From NCBI RefSeq assembly GCF_002078235.1, contig NZ_MSGP01000004.1:1-64000 (forward strand): a DNA stretch of 64,000 nt. Reading direction: 5' to 3'. Position numbers and translations under genes: made by a program. Shown one piece after another: positions 34,445 through 42,533 of this stretch. Each line of letters starts with the position of its first letter. The stretch's first letter is position 1. The stretch is from Streptomyces viridosporus. GTDB taxonomy: Bacteria; Actinomycetota; Actinomycetes; Streptomycetales; Streptomycetaceae. Under the pieces are notes generated by a model, which was given only the letters and a program-made list of their open reading frames with translations, ran no database searches and was not told where the DNA came from.

Positions 34445-34840
34445 TTGTCACGCGATACAGCCGAAGCAGAGGCTCGGATGAACGGGATCACGTTTCCTGC
34501 CTGGCACGGAAAGCACTACGTGACCCTGGCTGAGCTATTGGTCCGCCTCGGCAGTTTCGGCCTGGACCTGACGTGGCGCGTCGAGTTCGACGAGATCGTC
34601 GATCCTCGCTGTGCCGAGTTGGAGAGACGGTCTGCCGATGCCGGCATGGACACGTTGACGCTTCTGTCGCTGACGACCCCCTTCCTCCAGTTGATCGACG
34701 CCGAAGCCCGTGGGTTCGCCAAGGACGAGCTGGTGGTCATCCTGATCGAAGCAGACAGCTCGTTGTGGGAGGTCAGGGCTGTCGACGAGCGCGTACTCAG
34801 CGAACTCCGTCGCCACTGTCCGGATGCAACAGACCTCTGA
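34445..34840 (+). CDS. Passenger protein of the IS5-family element, unknown function
   Basis: A TTG at 34445 lies four bases after GGAGGGGG. ATG 34478 is an alternative. The 131-residue acidic protein reads GITFPAWHGKHYVTLAELLV, LDLTWRVEFDEIVDPRCAEL and DELVVILIEADSSLWEVRAV, with coding-like composition and no transposase similarity. It is convergent with the transposase and lies wholly inside the inverted repeats. It may modulate transposition or be a captured host gene. No family was recognised. Confidence 0.6.
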   Translation: MSRDTAEAEARMNGITFPAWHGKHYVTLAELLVRLGSFGLDLTWRVEFDEIVDPRCAELERRSADAGMDTLTLLSLTTPFLQLIDAEARGFAKDELVVILIEADSSLWEVRAVDERVLSELRRHCPDATDL

Positions 34841-34849
34841 GCGGGGCTT

Positions 34850-35743
34850 TCACCCCGGGCGGAGCCATAGGCGGATCGCACCAGCGGTGACCGTCCCGTG
34901 GAAGACGTAGGCCCTCTTGTCGTAACGCGTGGCGATGGCTCGGAAGGTCTTGAGCCGGTTGATGGCCCGCTCGACTTCGTTGCGGCGCTGGTAGATTGTC
35001 TTGCCGAACCCTGTGGGTCGGCCGCCTTTGCTGCCGCGGCGCTGGCGGTTGGCCCGCTGGTCTCTCGGCTCGGGGATCGTGTGCTTGATCTGGCGCCGGG
35101 GCAGGTGCCGCCGGTTGCGGCGTGACGAGTACGCCTTATCTCCCCCGACGTGGTCGGGCCGGGTGCGCGGTCGTCCACCAGCCTGCCGGGGCACGCGGAT
35201 CTCCTCCAGTACGGGAATCATCTGCGGTGCGTCCCCCACTGGCCGGGCGTGATGACAAACGCGAGCGGGCGGCGCCCGCCCTCCCCGGCGAGGTGGATCC
35301 TGCAGGTGAGCCCGCCTCGCGAGCGTCCCAGGGCCTCGTCGGAGCGATGACGCGCCGGTCTCCTTCGCCGACCGGAAATCTTCGGGGCCCGAGTGGGCCC
35401 GAGTGGAGGCGCCAGCCGCGTGCTGATGAGCCCGACAAGCCGTGGAATCGACGCTGCCCATGCTCCAGTCGATCCGGCCTTCGGCATCGGCGTCGGCCTG
35501 GACGGCCGGCGGGATCCTCTCCCCCGTGCCGTCCGCCGACCACCTTCGATGGCGGTCGTGAACCGTCTTCCACTTGCCGAAGCGGGACGGCAGCTCCCGC
35601 CGGGGGAGGCCGGTCCGTTGCCGGAACAAGATCCCGTTGATCACACGGCGGTGGCATTGCCAGCGTCCACCCTGGCCGCGATTCGCCGGCGAGTGCGGCT
35701 CCAGCCGAGCCCACTCTTCATCCGAGAGATCCCCCCGCCCCAT
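34850..35743 (-). pseudogene. IS5-family transposase with internal frameshifts
   Basis: Pieces in order: LSDEEWARLEPHSPANRGQG and GLPRRELPSRFGKWKTVHDR; MGSVDSTACRAHQHAAGAST with the first catalytic Asp; then in another frame GRSRGGLTCRIHLAGEGGRR; then back to VGGDKAYSSRRNR (second Asp) and NEVERAINRLKTFRAIATRY (Glu). At least two frame changes lie between 35220 and 35490, more than a programmed frameshift needs, so the gene is probably dead. Confidence 0.75.
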
Positions 35744-35797
35744 GTCCCATGGAACGAGTTCCTAACCAGAGCGTCACACGACCCATCGGACACCGCC

Positions 35798-36137
35798 TAG
35801 CGCCGTGCCACCAAGAGCATGTTGGCCCTGGTTGGCCGGATCTCCGCCGCAACGGAGGTCCAGCTGGGGTAGGCCCGTATCATCGCGGCCGCCAACGAGT
35901 TTGCCGGCCGCACGGTCGTGCGCGTGCTGCGGATCATCGCCCCGCGGGACGGCGCTGAACCTCGAACCGGCCAACATCGCCCCGGAGCAGCGGCCGCACC
36001 CGCCGGGTTGGAGCGAACCCGGAAGACCGCGTCGGACGGCTACTGCCGCGCCGGGTGGACCCGGCCATCGCGAAAGCGGTGGAGCAGCAGACCGCCGCAA
36101 TGCGCGTGCTCAGCGCCCAGGCGTTCCCAGATGTCCC
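35798..36137. other. Degenerate stretch, no intact gene
   Basis: Short frames such as TKSMLALVGRISAATEVQLG and IIAAANEFAGRTVVRVLRII look protein-derived but are broken by a stop and a frame change. This is probably a fragment of an unidentified gene left between insertion sequences. Confidence 0.35.
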
Positions 36138-36627
36138 GTCTCAACGGAGTTTGACCAGTCTCAACGGAGTTTGACCGGTGCCCGAGGGGGCCGGTCCGAG
36201 GACCAACGAAGTCATTCTTTCGGGTCCGCGGGGCCGGTGGCCCCGGCGGCCCCGCGGCGGCTGCCGCCTCCAGCAGGGACCAGCCGTCGATCTCCACCAC
36301 CCGCCGCCCCTCCGGCTGCCACCCGCGGGCCGACGCCGCATCGAGCAGGGCTCGGACGGCGCCGGGTTCGTGCAGGTTCAGGGAGGCACCCCGGGTGTAC
36401 CCCACGTCTCCAGAGCCCAGGGGGGCTCCGCCCGGGACGTACCGGCCCGGGCCCTCGGTGAAGACGATGCGCAGTGAGCCGCCAGCGCCGGCTGGCTGCG
36501 GGTACAGCGTGAGGGTCTCGCAGCATGACCGGCCGCTGTCCGTCACGCTGTGGCTGTGACGGAGCGTCCACAGATACGCGCGCCCGTCGGCAATCAGCCG
36601 ACGGGGCTTCTTCGGATGGCGGGGCAC
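36040..36627 (-). CDS. Hypothetical protein, C-terminus probably altered
   Basis: The GTG at 36627 gives a frame starting VPRHPKKPRRLIADGRAYLW and TLRHSHSVTDSGRSCCETLT, with LRIVFTEGPGRYVPGGAPLG and GWQPEGRRVVEIDGWSLLEA. This pattern belongs to conserved Streptomyces proteins of unknown function. The native protein probably ends near 36180, because the remaining ~45 codons run through the tandem repeats into remnant DNA. No catalytic motif is visible. Confidence 0.6.
   Translation of the reverse strand: MPRHPKKPRRLIADGRAYLWTLRHSHSVTDSGRSCCETLTLYPQPAGAGGSLRIVFTEGPGRYVPGGAPLGSGDVGYTRGASLNLHEPGAVRALLDAASARGWQPEGRRVVEIDGWSLLEAAAAAGPPGPPAPRTRKNDFVGPRTGPLGHRSNSVETGQTPLRRDIWERLGAEHAHCGGLLLHRFRDGRVHPARQ
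36138..36176. repeat. Tandem duplication of a 19-base sequence
   Basis: GTCTCAACGGAGTTTGACC occurs at 36138-36156 and again, after one base, at 36158-36176. A related sequence (GTCTCAACGGAAGT) is found at 46021, next to the small hydrophobic peptide copy. It may be a transposon-end or recombination-associated motif. Confidence 0.7.
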
Positions 36628-36987
36628 GGAGCCGAGGGTACGCGGCCTGATCCACAAGCTCCTGCGGTGACCAGACTTCGATGAGATGAACAGGACGGTC
36701 GTCAAGCTTCGGTGGGACCGGTCACGGCACCGACGGACCACCAGCCGGAGAAGCGGGGCCCATGCGCGCATCCACGGACACCACCGCCCCGGCCCCGGAG
36801 GGCCGTGGCCTCCAGCCGCCTGCCCACGGCGTCCCCTCCCCGGCCCTGCTCGCCCGCGCCGAACCGCGGCTACGCCCGCTTCCTCGCCCAGCACACCGAG
36901 GGCCAGAACGACCGCGCTGACGGCAGCGAGGACCCAGCGGTGACCGCCGGTCACCCGCGCGAGACCGCCCCAACAGCGAGGCCCGTC

Positions 36988-37122
36988 ATGCACACCAGCA
37001 CGCACACGGTCCTGTACGACCCCGACGGCCTGATCGAAGCGGAACTCCCGCTCGATCGCGAGCTGTACGAGAACCTCGTTAAGAGGGCGTTCAATGTGGC
37101 CGAGTTGCTACTTATGTCCTAG
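36988..37122 (+). pseudogene. Small gene interrupted by IS5-type element
   Basis: ATG at 36988 begins MHTSTHTVLYDPDGLIEAEL, then PLDRELYENL. At 37079 the inverted repeat of the IS begins, and the last ~14 codons of the frame are IS sequence. The native 3' part is not found nearby. Confidence 0.55.
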
Positions 37123-37627
37123 TAGGTTCCTCGCCGGGTTGGCGTAGTTTCGTCCGTTACGCGCTTGGCGAGGTTGTCGATCGAAGCGATGTGGATCATG
37201 GCTTCGGAGCTGGCAGCGAGGGTCTCGTAGTCGCGGGCAAGACGCCTGTGCATCATGATCCAACCGATGCTCCGCTCCACCACCCAACGTCTTTTCAGGA
37301 CGTGGAAGCCGCGGGTTCCTGGGTTTTTGTCGACAACTTCGACATCGATCCCAAGTTTCGCGCCGTGTTCGACGACGGTCTTCTTGAAGCCGGTGTCGAC
37401 CCAGCTCTTGGCGATGGTTGGATAGGTGTTTTTCGCCTGGTCGAGGAGGCGTATCCCCAGGAGGTTTTCGGAGAGGCCGGCGCCGGCGACGGTCACGGCG
37501 AGGATCAGGCCGATGGTGTCGGTCAGGACGCCCCGCTTCCGGCCCACGATCTTCTTCGCGGCATCGGTTCCCTGGCCGGTCACGGGCGCGTTGGTGGAGG
37601 TCTTGACGCTCTGGGTGTCGATGACCG
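37079..37627 (-). mobile_element. IS5-family element, right half
   Basis: Its terminal repeat TTAAGAGGGCGTT (37079-37091) mirrors the left end at 15307. The element extends to about 37627, where it is fused to the 3' end of the SUKH-like gene, so its left half is deleted. The two partial copies are about 22 kb apart in opposite orientation. Confidence 0.7.
37119..37625 (-). pseudogene. IS5-family transposase, C-terminal part
   Basis: The minus frame reads VIDTQSVKTSTNAPVTGQGT (first catalytic Asp), GRKRGVLTDTIGLILAV, YPTIAKSWVDTGFKKTVVEH and the catalytic-Glu region RRWVVERSIGWIMMHRRLAR, with a normal end. The N-terminal ~110 residues are missing. It is close to the fragment at 15534 and supplies the tail that copy has lost. 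Confidence 0.8.
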
Positions 37628-37629
37628 CC

Positions 37630-38154
37630 TCAGTTCCTGATGAGAGGCTCGTAGGGGTGACCCTCCGGGGTGAAGATGAGAACGAAGTCCTCTCCCACCC
37701 GAACGGCTACCTCCCGCAAGCGGGCCAAGGCATCTGCCTGCTCCGGAAGGTCGAGGCCAAGGGCTGTGGCGGCACGGTCTCTCCGGGCGACGAGGTCCGG
37801 CATGTCCTCCAGGTACTCGGCCGCGAACTCGCGACTCTCCTCGTCCGTGAACGCCTGACAGTCGCGCCACCACGGAGCGACCAGCAGCAGCCGCAGGAGC
37901 TCGGGCAGGCCGATCGCAACCAGAGCCGCGCCCCCTTCGGAGTCGGCATAGAGGATCGGACGTTCCTCGCCGCCTTCACCGCAGAAGAAGTACGTGCCCC
38001 CGGCACCGTCGCCGGCGAAACCCTCGAGCGCGGCGCCCGAGACGAGGTGAACTTCCTCGACATGGTCGCCTCGGTCCAGGTCGAAGTCACCCGGCCAAGC
38101 GAGAAAACGGGCAGCTTCGGCCTGCTCGCGGACGACAGTGATCAACGATTCCAT
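37630..38154 (-). CDS. SMI1/KNR4 (SUKH)-like protein
   Basis: ATG at 38154 gives 174 residues: AARFLAWPGDFDLDRGDHVE, GAGGTYFFCGEGGEERPILY, DSEGGAALVAIGLPELLRLL and VAPWWRDCQAFTDEES. The Gly-rich centre and the order of segments resemble SUKH proteins, which are often immunity partners of polymorphic toxins. No toxin gene is adjacent. The end at 37630 falls directly on the IS junction, so a few native residues may be lost. Confidence 0.55.
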   Translation of the reverse strand: MESLITVVREQAEAARFLAWPGDFDLDRGDHVEEVHLVSGAALEGFAGDGAGGTYFFCGEGGEERPILYADSEGGAALVAIGLPELLRLLLVAPWWRDCQAFTDEESREFAAEYLEDMPDLVARRDRAATALGLDLPEQADALARLREVAVRVGEDFVLIFTPEGHPYEPLIRN

Positions 38155-38198
38155 GAGCCGCAGCCTACGGTCCGCTGCTTGACAAGCATCATTGGGAA

Positions 38199-38948
38199 TC
38201 AGTCTCGCCGACCGGACGTGGTGGCGCGCAGCAGGGGTGGACTGAGCAGCCATGCTTCTCCGCGGCGGTAGAGAGCAGCCGGGCGCCCGGTGGGAGGAAG
38301 CCGATGGTGTCCGGTCGGCTGTACGAACCCTGTGGTGTTGAGTACCTTTCGGCGGAAGTTGCTCGGGTCGAGGGTCTGTCCCCAGATCACTTGGTACACC
38401 GTCCGCAGCTCTGTGAGCGTGAATGCCTCACCGCAGAAGGCAGTGGCCACAGCGGTGTACTCGAGCTTTCGGCGGACCTCTTCCAGGGCTTCCGTCAGGA
38501 TTTCCCGGTGGTCGAAGGCCAGGCCTAGCGTGCCGTCCTCTAGGCGGGCTGCAGGGGCCCAGAAGGCACGTTCGGCGTCCGTGCCGCCCACGGGGTCCGG
38601 CAGGTCGGGTCCTAGTGCGAGGTAGACGACCGTCACCACTCTGCCTCGGGGGTCACGTCCGGGGTCTCCGTAGGTGCCGAGCTGCTCCAGGTGAAGTCGG
38701 CTGCCGTCGATGCCGGCTTCTTCCGACAGCTCACGGAGGGCTCCCTCACGGAGGGTCTCGTTTTTCTGTACGTAGCCTCCGGGCATTGCGGGCTTGCCGA
38801 GGAAGGGCTCCAGACCGCGCTCGACCAGGAGCATCATCAGCTGATCGTCTCTGAGGGTGAAGATCGCGAGGTCCACGGTCAGCCATGAGGCTTCGACCTC
38901 GTCCGAGTCTTTCAGCCAGTCTTCCACCTGCACCCCTAAAGGTCTCAT
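38199..38948 (-). CDS. Nudix-domain transcriptional regulator, NrtR type
   Basis: Start at 38948 (MRPLGVQVEDWLKD) is preferred because a palindrome lies just upstream and would overlap the alternative start at 38969. The Nudix domain contains a complete Nudix box (GGYVQKNETLREG, then ALRELSEEAGI). A C-terminal winged-helix domain follows (LTELRTVYQVIWGQTLDPSN, FRRKVLNTTGFVQPTG). This architecture is that of NrtR regulators, which sense ADP-ribose and usually control NAD genes. Here the divergent operon encodes membrane and nucleoside-phosphorylase proteins, implying control of an unusual target by an NAD-derived signal. Confidence 0.85.
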   Translation of the reverse strand: MRPLGVQVEDWLKDSDEVEASWLTVDLAIFTLRDDQLMMLLVERGLEPFLGKPAMPGGYVQKNETLREGALRELSEEAGIDGSRLHLEQLGTYGDPGRDPRGRVVTVVYLALGPDLPDPVGGTDAERAFWAPAARLEDGTLGLAFDHREILTEALEEVRRKLEYTAVATAFCGEAFTLTELRTVYQVIWGQTLDPSNFRRKVLNTTGFVQPTGHHRLPPTGRPAALYRRGEAWLLSPPLLRATTSGRRD

Positions 38949-38969
38949 TGACTTAAACCCTGCCGACAC

Positions 38970-38990
38970 TTATGGTCGCATCAACCATAA
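38970..38990. promoter_or_regulatory. Candidate NrtR-type operator in the divergent promoter
   Basis: TTATGGT (38970-38976) and ACCATAA (38984-38990) form a perfect 7-bp inverted repeat with a seven-base spacer, 23 bases before the start of the operon at 39013. It is an AT-rich island in GC-rich DNA. Size and position suit a dimeric winged-helix repressor acting on both divergent genes. Confidence 0.6.
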
Positions 38991-39012
38991 CTGTAGGAGT
39001 CGGGGGCAGGGC

Positions 39013-40749
39013 ATGACCACTTCCCACGCACCGCCAGCACAGGAGACATCGCTCGAACCCACCGCCGCCACCCGCCACTTATGTGCTGGCGTGTATGTGG
39101 ACGAGCGCTTCCGCGACCTTGTGATCGGCCAAGTCTGCACAGCGCCGCACCGCAGGGTCGCCCCGTCCTACGGCTTCGACATCGTCCCCGTCATGCATCA
39201 CGCCTGGCGTGCCGCCGCACTCAGCGCGCTCCCCCGCGCCACGGTCATCGCTGCGGTGGTAAGCCCCGTGCTCACCGGATCCGTTCCCGCAGCGATTCTC
39301 ATCGCCAGCGGCTTCGGCCTTCTGTTACTGCTCCGTCTCACCAAGCTGATTCATGGCATTGATCGCCAGGCGATCCCGGCACAGAGGTCCAGACGCAGCG
39401 GCCTGGGCCCGTTACGGGCCTATCGCTTCCTCCTCCGGCTTCTGTTCCCGCGCGTCACAACCCGCAAGGCATACGCGATCAAACGCGTCACCACGGCCGC
39501 TCTGTGGCTGACCCTGACCATTCTGGTCATCGCACTCGTCTATCCACAGCAGGCACTGACGGCACTCCTCCTGGCCATGGCGGTCACCGTCGTCTACCTC
39601 GCCGTCGGAGCCACACGGCAGCTGATCCTCAACCGCATACTGCGCACGCGCACGCTGCGTCCCGCCCGCCTGTCCGGCCGGCAGCGCGCCGCCGACCGCC
39701 AGCAGCACCACATGTGCGCCGTGTACCGCCGCCCTAGGCATAGCGACGACGAGGACGACGACCTCACTGTGTTCACGCTCTTCGGTGACGAATCACCGTT
39801 CATCGGGGCGGGCGAGCTCATCTACCAGTGGAACCCGCCGATGAGCATCCAACTGCTGCGACCCGAGAACGACGACCATGCACCGCTGCACGAGCGTGAG
39901 CACCCCGTGCCACCCTTCCAGGCACACGAACTCGTCGAATACCTGCGCGAAGCCGTCCTGCCGCTGAACACCGACAGCCACGACGTACGACTGCCGGCAG
40001 AAGTCCGGGACCGAGTCTATGTCGCCGAGACCGATGTCGCCGCTGACCGGTCACTCCTTCCGCACCACTTCACCCGAAGCGAACTGCGCTCCATCATCAA
40101 CACGCCGGAGTCGAAGCAGCACCACTTCCTCGAGATCACCACTCCCGCCGACGGGTCCGAATTCGTTGCGACCGTCCTCCTGCACGTCAGCCTGCAGGGA
40201 CGCACCTTGAGCCTCTCCACAGCGGCGTGTGTGCTCGCGCACACACCACGGTCATTCCAGCGAGCTGAAGAATTCGGCCACCACGGCGCTGCAGCCGTCA
40301 TATGGGCGGCCCTCACCGAACTGACCACGCTGCCCTCCGAAATCCAGCACTCGTGGCGGATCTTCCGCTATCTCTACGCGCTGGCGAAGGCAGCCGCCCT
40401 GCCCTGCGACCTCACCACGACACCGATCCGCAACATCCTCATCGGCAGCCGCGTCAGCATACGAGAGGAATCATCCCAGGAATGGACCAAGGTCCAGCTC
40501 GAGAAAAGCGACATTCTCGGACGCCTGAAAACCATAGAGCAGCGTCTCTTGAGTGCCGCCAGCGACTTCCTGCGGGCCAAGAACGTCGACACATCCGCCT
40601 TCGATGACCGCGCCCTCAAGATCATCAACAGCGGAATTTTCAACTTCGGTGACAACAACACCTTCAGCAACAACGCTGTAGGCGACGCGGCTCAGGTCGG
40701 CGTCGCCGCAAACCAGCCCGCACAGCCCGACAACGGAGCAGCCCCGTGA
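39013..40749 (+). CDS. Four-helix membrane protein with C-terminal Gly/Asn-rich signalling-like motif
   Basis: 578 residues. Two hydrophobic pairs lie at about 72-107 and 160-198. A cytoplasmic region follows with an acidic patch (DDEDDDLTVFTLFGDESPFI) and several mixed alpha/beta segments of no recognised family (FLEITTPADGSEFVATVLLH, SLSTAACVLAHTPRSFQRAE). Near residues 539-557 the tail reads NSGIFNFGDNNTFSNNAVG. The next protein starts with a clearly related motif, 11 of 19 positions identical. Paired motifs on adjacent proteins are the hallmark of amyloid-type signalling partners. The GTGA overlap with the next gene couples translation. The role is unknown. Confidence 0.75.
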   Translation: MTTSHAPPAQETSLEPTAATRHLCAGVYVDERFRDLVIGQVCTAPHRRVAPSYGFDIVPVMHHAWRAAALSALPRATVIAAVVSPVLTGSVPAAILIASGFGLLLLLRLTKLIHGIDRQAIPAQRSRRSGLGPLRAYRFLLRLLFPRVTTRKAYAIKRVTTAALWLTLTILVIALVYPQQALTALLLAMAVTVVYLAVGATRQLILNRILRTRTLRPARLSGRQRAADRQQHHMCAVYRRPRHSDDEDDDLTVFTLFGDESPFIGAGELIYQWNPPMSIQLLRPENDDHAPLHEREHPVPPFQAHELVEYLREAVLPLNTDSHDVRLPAEVRDRVYVAETDVAADRSLLPHHFTRSELRSIINTPESKQHHFLEITTPADGSEFVATVLLHVSLQGRTLSLSTAACVLAHTPRSFQRAEEFGHHGAAAVIWAALTELTTLPSEIQHSWRIFRYLYALAKAAALPCDLTTTPIRNILIGSRVSIREESSQEWTKVQLEKSDILGRLKTIEQRLLSAASDFLRAKNVDTSAFDDRALKIINSGIFNFGDNNTFSNNAVGDAAQVGVAANQPAQPDNGAAP

Positions 40750-41645
40750 CATACAACCAAGGCATCATCAGCCACGGCAACAACAATCACTTCAGCAACA
40801 TCGCAATCGGGGCGCATGCCCGAGCCTCCGCGACCGCGCCCCAGAACTCCGCCGAGCCCGCCACCGAACCAGAAACCCGGTGGGACCTCGGAATCGTCAC
40901 CATCCTCAGCGAAGAACTCCGCTCCGTCATCGACGCGTTACACCTCCACCGGCACAAGAAGCCAAACGGCCTCTACTTCTACCAAGGCGAACACACCGCC
41001 CCCGGCGCCACCTCGCGCATCGTGGCCACACAGACACAAAGCCAGGGCCAGCGATCCACCATGGCCGCCCTGGAAAACCTCCGACGCTACTACAACCCCC
41101 GTCTGTGGGCCCTCGTCGGCATCGGAGGCGGCATCCATGATGACCACGCCCGAATCGGCAACGTCATCGTCTCCACCGACGTCGTCTACTACGAGAGCCG
41201 CAAGATCAACCCCCGGGGAGACACCCGCCGCCGCGGAGAACACCGGCAGGCACCCGCCCAAGTCGTTCATGCCGTGAATGCCTACTTCACCGATCACGGG
41301 ACACCGGCGCGCATCAACGGCCAAATGACCGCACACGCCGGCGACCAGTACGAGGTGTACCCCGGAGTCATCGGATCCGGCGAAGCCGTCATCGCCGACC
41401 GGGCCAGTGACGTGCGGACGTACCTCACCACTTACCACGAGAAGGTCCTGGCGGTAGACATGGAAGCCGGCGGGCTGAGCCAGTACTGGCAGGAGAACTC
41501 TGTCCACGGCGCGGATAACCCCGGCTGGATCGTCATCCGCGGCGTATCCGACAACGCCGACGAAGAAAAGGGTCACAGCCATCACGAGCTCGCCGCCAGG
41601 AACGCCGCCCATGTCCTCAGCCGACTGCTCCCCTACCTATGCTGA
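40746..41645 (+). CDS. Nucleoside-phosphorylase-fold protein with N-terminal copy of the shared motif
   Basis: GTG start overlapping the membrane-protein stop, giving 299 residues. Residues 4-22 are NQGIISHGNNNHFSNIAIG, matching the tail of the upstream protein. After a Pro/Ala/Glu linker comes a PNP_UDP/MTAN-like domain: LGIVTILSEELRSVIDAL, LVGIGGGIHDDHARIGNVIV, the ribose-binding Glu in VLAVDMEAGGL, and IVIRGVSDNADEEKGHSHHE. Such domains cleave or phosphorolyse nucleosides and also occur as effector domains of NLR-type immune proteins. With an ADP-ribose-type regulator beside it, a nucleotide- or NAD-metabolising effector is plausible. Confidence 0.82.
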   Translation: MTYNQGIISHGNNNHFSNIAIGAHARASATAPQNSAEPATEPETRWDLGIVTILSEELRSVIDALHLHRHKKPNGLYFYQGEHTAPGATSRIVATQTQSQGQRSTMAALENLRRYYNPRLWALVGIGGGIHDDHARIGNVIVSTDVVYYESRKINPRGDTRRRGEHRQAPAQVVHAVNAYFTDHGTPARINGQMTAHAGDQYEVYPGVIGSGEAVIADRASDVRTYLTTYHEKVLAVDMEAGGLSQYWQENSVHGADNPGWIVIRGVSDNADEEKGHSHHELAARNAAHVLSRLLPYLC

Positions 41646-42370
41646 AAAGCCCGAGCGCCGCCAGCACAAACCAAGGAGACAACTTCTACCACCGGAGCCT
41701 CGACATGAACGCCTTCCTGCTCGGGATCCTCAGCTCCCTCGTCACCAGCGCCCTCCTGCTCGCCCTCAGCCTCCTGCGCGCCTCACGCCCCCTGTGGTGG
41801 CTCACCGCCGCCTGCTCCTGGTTCACCGGCACAGGACTCCGCCGCGTCTACCGCCTCCAATCCGCCGCAGAGCACAACCTGAGCCAGGACCTCACCCGCG
41901 CCCGCTGGGTCAAAGTCATGGCGGGGCGCGGCAACATACTCACCCGCGAAGCCTTCGCCCCACTCTGGTCAGGCGACACCTCCCCCGCGTCCGTCCAGAT
42001 CCTGCTGCCCGACCCGGACACACCGCACGACTCATGGCTCGACCGCCGCTCGCACGATGTTTCCCGCTTCGACCCGGGCTTCACCTCGGATCTGCTCAGA
42101 AGCCAGGTCCGCGCCAACATCGACTACCTCTCCCAAGCCGCCCGCACACAGCGCAACATCCAGCTGCACAGCTACAACCTCCCCCACACCTGCCGCGTCA
42201 TCGCCACCGACAAGGTCGCCTACCTCACCTTCTACAGCGACAACGCTCACGGCAGAAACTCCCCCTGCCTGTACGCACGGGCTCCCGGCCTCCTCTACAC
42301 CATCGCTCTCCAGCAATTCGACACAGCCTGGGCGAACAGCACAGAAACCCGCACCACACCACGGCACTGA
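41639..42370 (+). CDS. Membrane-anchored protein, third gene of the operon
   Basis: ATG 41639 overlaps the previous stop. An internal ATG at 41705 is the alternative. 243 residues: one or two N-terminal membrane helices (NAFLLGILSSLVTSALLLAL, RPLWWLTAACSWFTG), then a soluble domain with WVKVMAGRGNILTREAFAPL, VQILLPDPDTPHDSWLDRRS, and a tail RVIATDKVAYLTFYSDN and LQQFDTAWA. The pattern recalls DUF5919/phospholipase-D-like regions found in Streptomyces regulators, but the HKD motif is not evident. It may be a membrane effector or anchor. Confidence 0.65.
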   Translation: MLKSPSAASTNQGDNFYHRSLDMNAFLLGILSSLVTSALLLALSLLRASRPLWWLTAACSWFTGTGLRRVYRLQSAAEHNLSQDLTRARWVKVMAGRGNILTREAFAPLWSGDTSPASVQILLPDPDTPHDSWLDRRSHDVSRFDPGFTSDLLRSQVRANIDYLSQAARTQRNIQLHSYNLPHTCRVIATDKVAYLTFYSDNAHGRNSPCLYARAPGLLYTIALQQFDTAWANSTETRTTPRH

Positions 42371-42533
42371 CGTCGGTTGGCCGGACAGCGGCGCCACGCC
42401 TCCTGCCCGGAAGGACAGGCAGCGGTCGTCAGCAGTCGGAACCCACCGCCCGCTTCATGCCGCCCTCGCCCTGCTCTGTTGGCCCGTTGACGACGGAAGT
42501 CTCCGCGAGCTCGGTCAACACAGCCAATGGGCA

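Larger units (their letters stand above)
34371..35797 (-). mobile_element. IS5-family element carrying a passenger gene
   Basis: The left end reads GGGCCTGTCCGATGGGTCGT (34371). The right end read inward from 35797 is GGCGGTGTCCGATGGGTCGT. They share GTGTGA after this point and differ near the tip. TA flanks both sides. The element holds a minus-strand transposase in pieces and, between it and the left end, a plus-strand gene of 131 codons that is not transposase. Confidence 0.8.

Noticed and set aside
36138-36176. CRISPR-like repeat array
   Set aside because: Only two units with a one-base gap, no spacers and no cas genes.
36040-37005. Full 321-codon minus-strand frame
   Set aside because: The first ~126 codons have non-protein-like composition. 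The conserved protein starts at the GTG at 36627.
39013-41645. Complete NLR or CBASS system
   Set aside because: No NACHT, NB-ARC or cyclase domain is present. Only the effector-type fold and paired motif resemble those systems.
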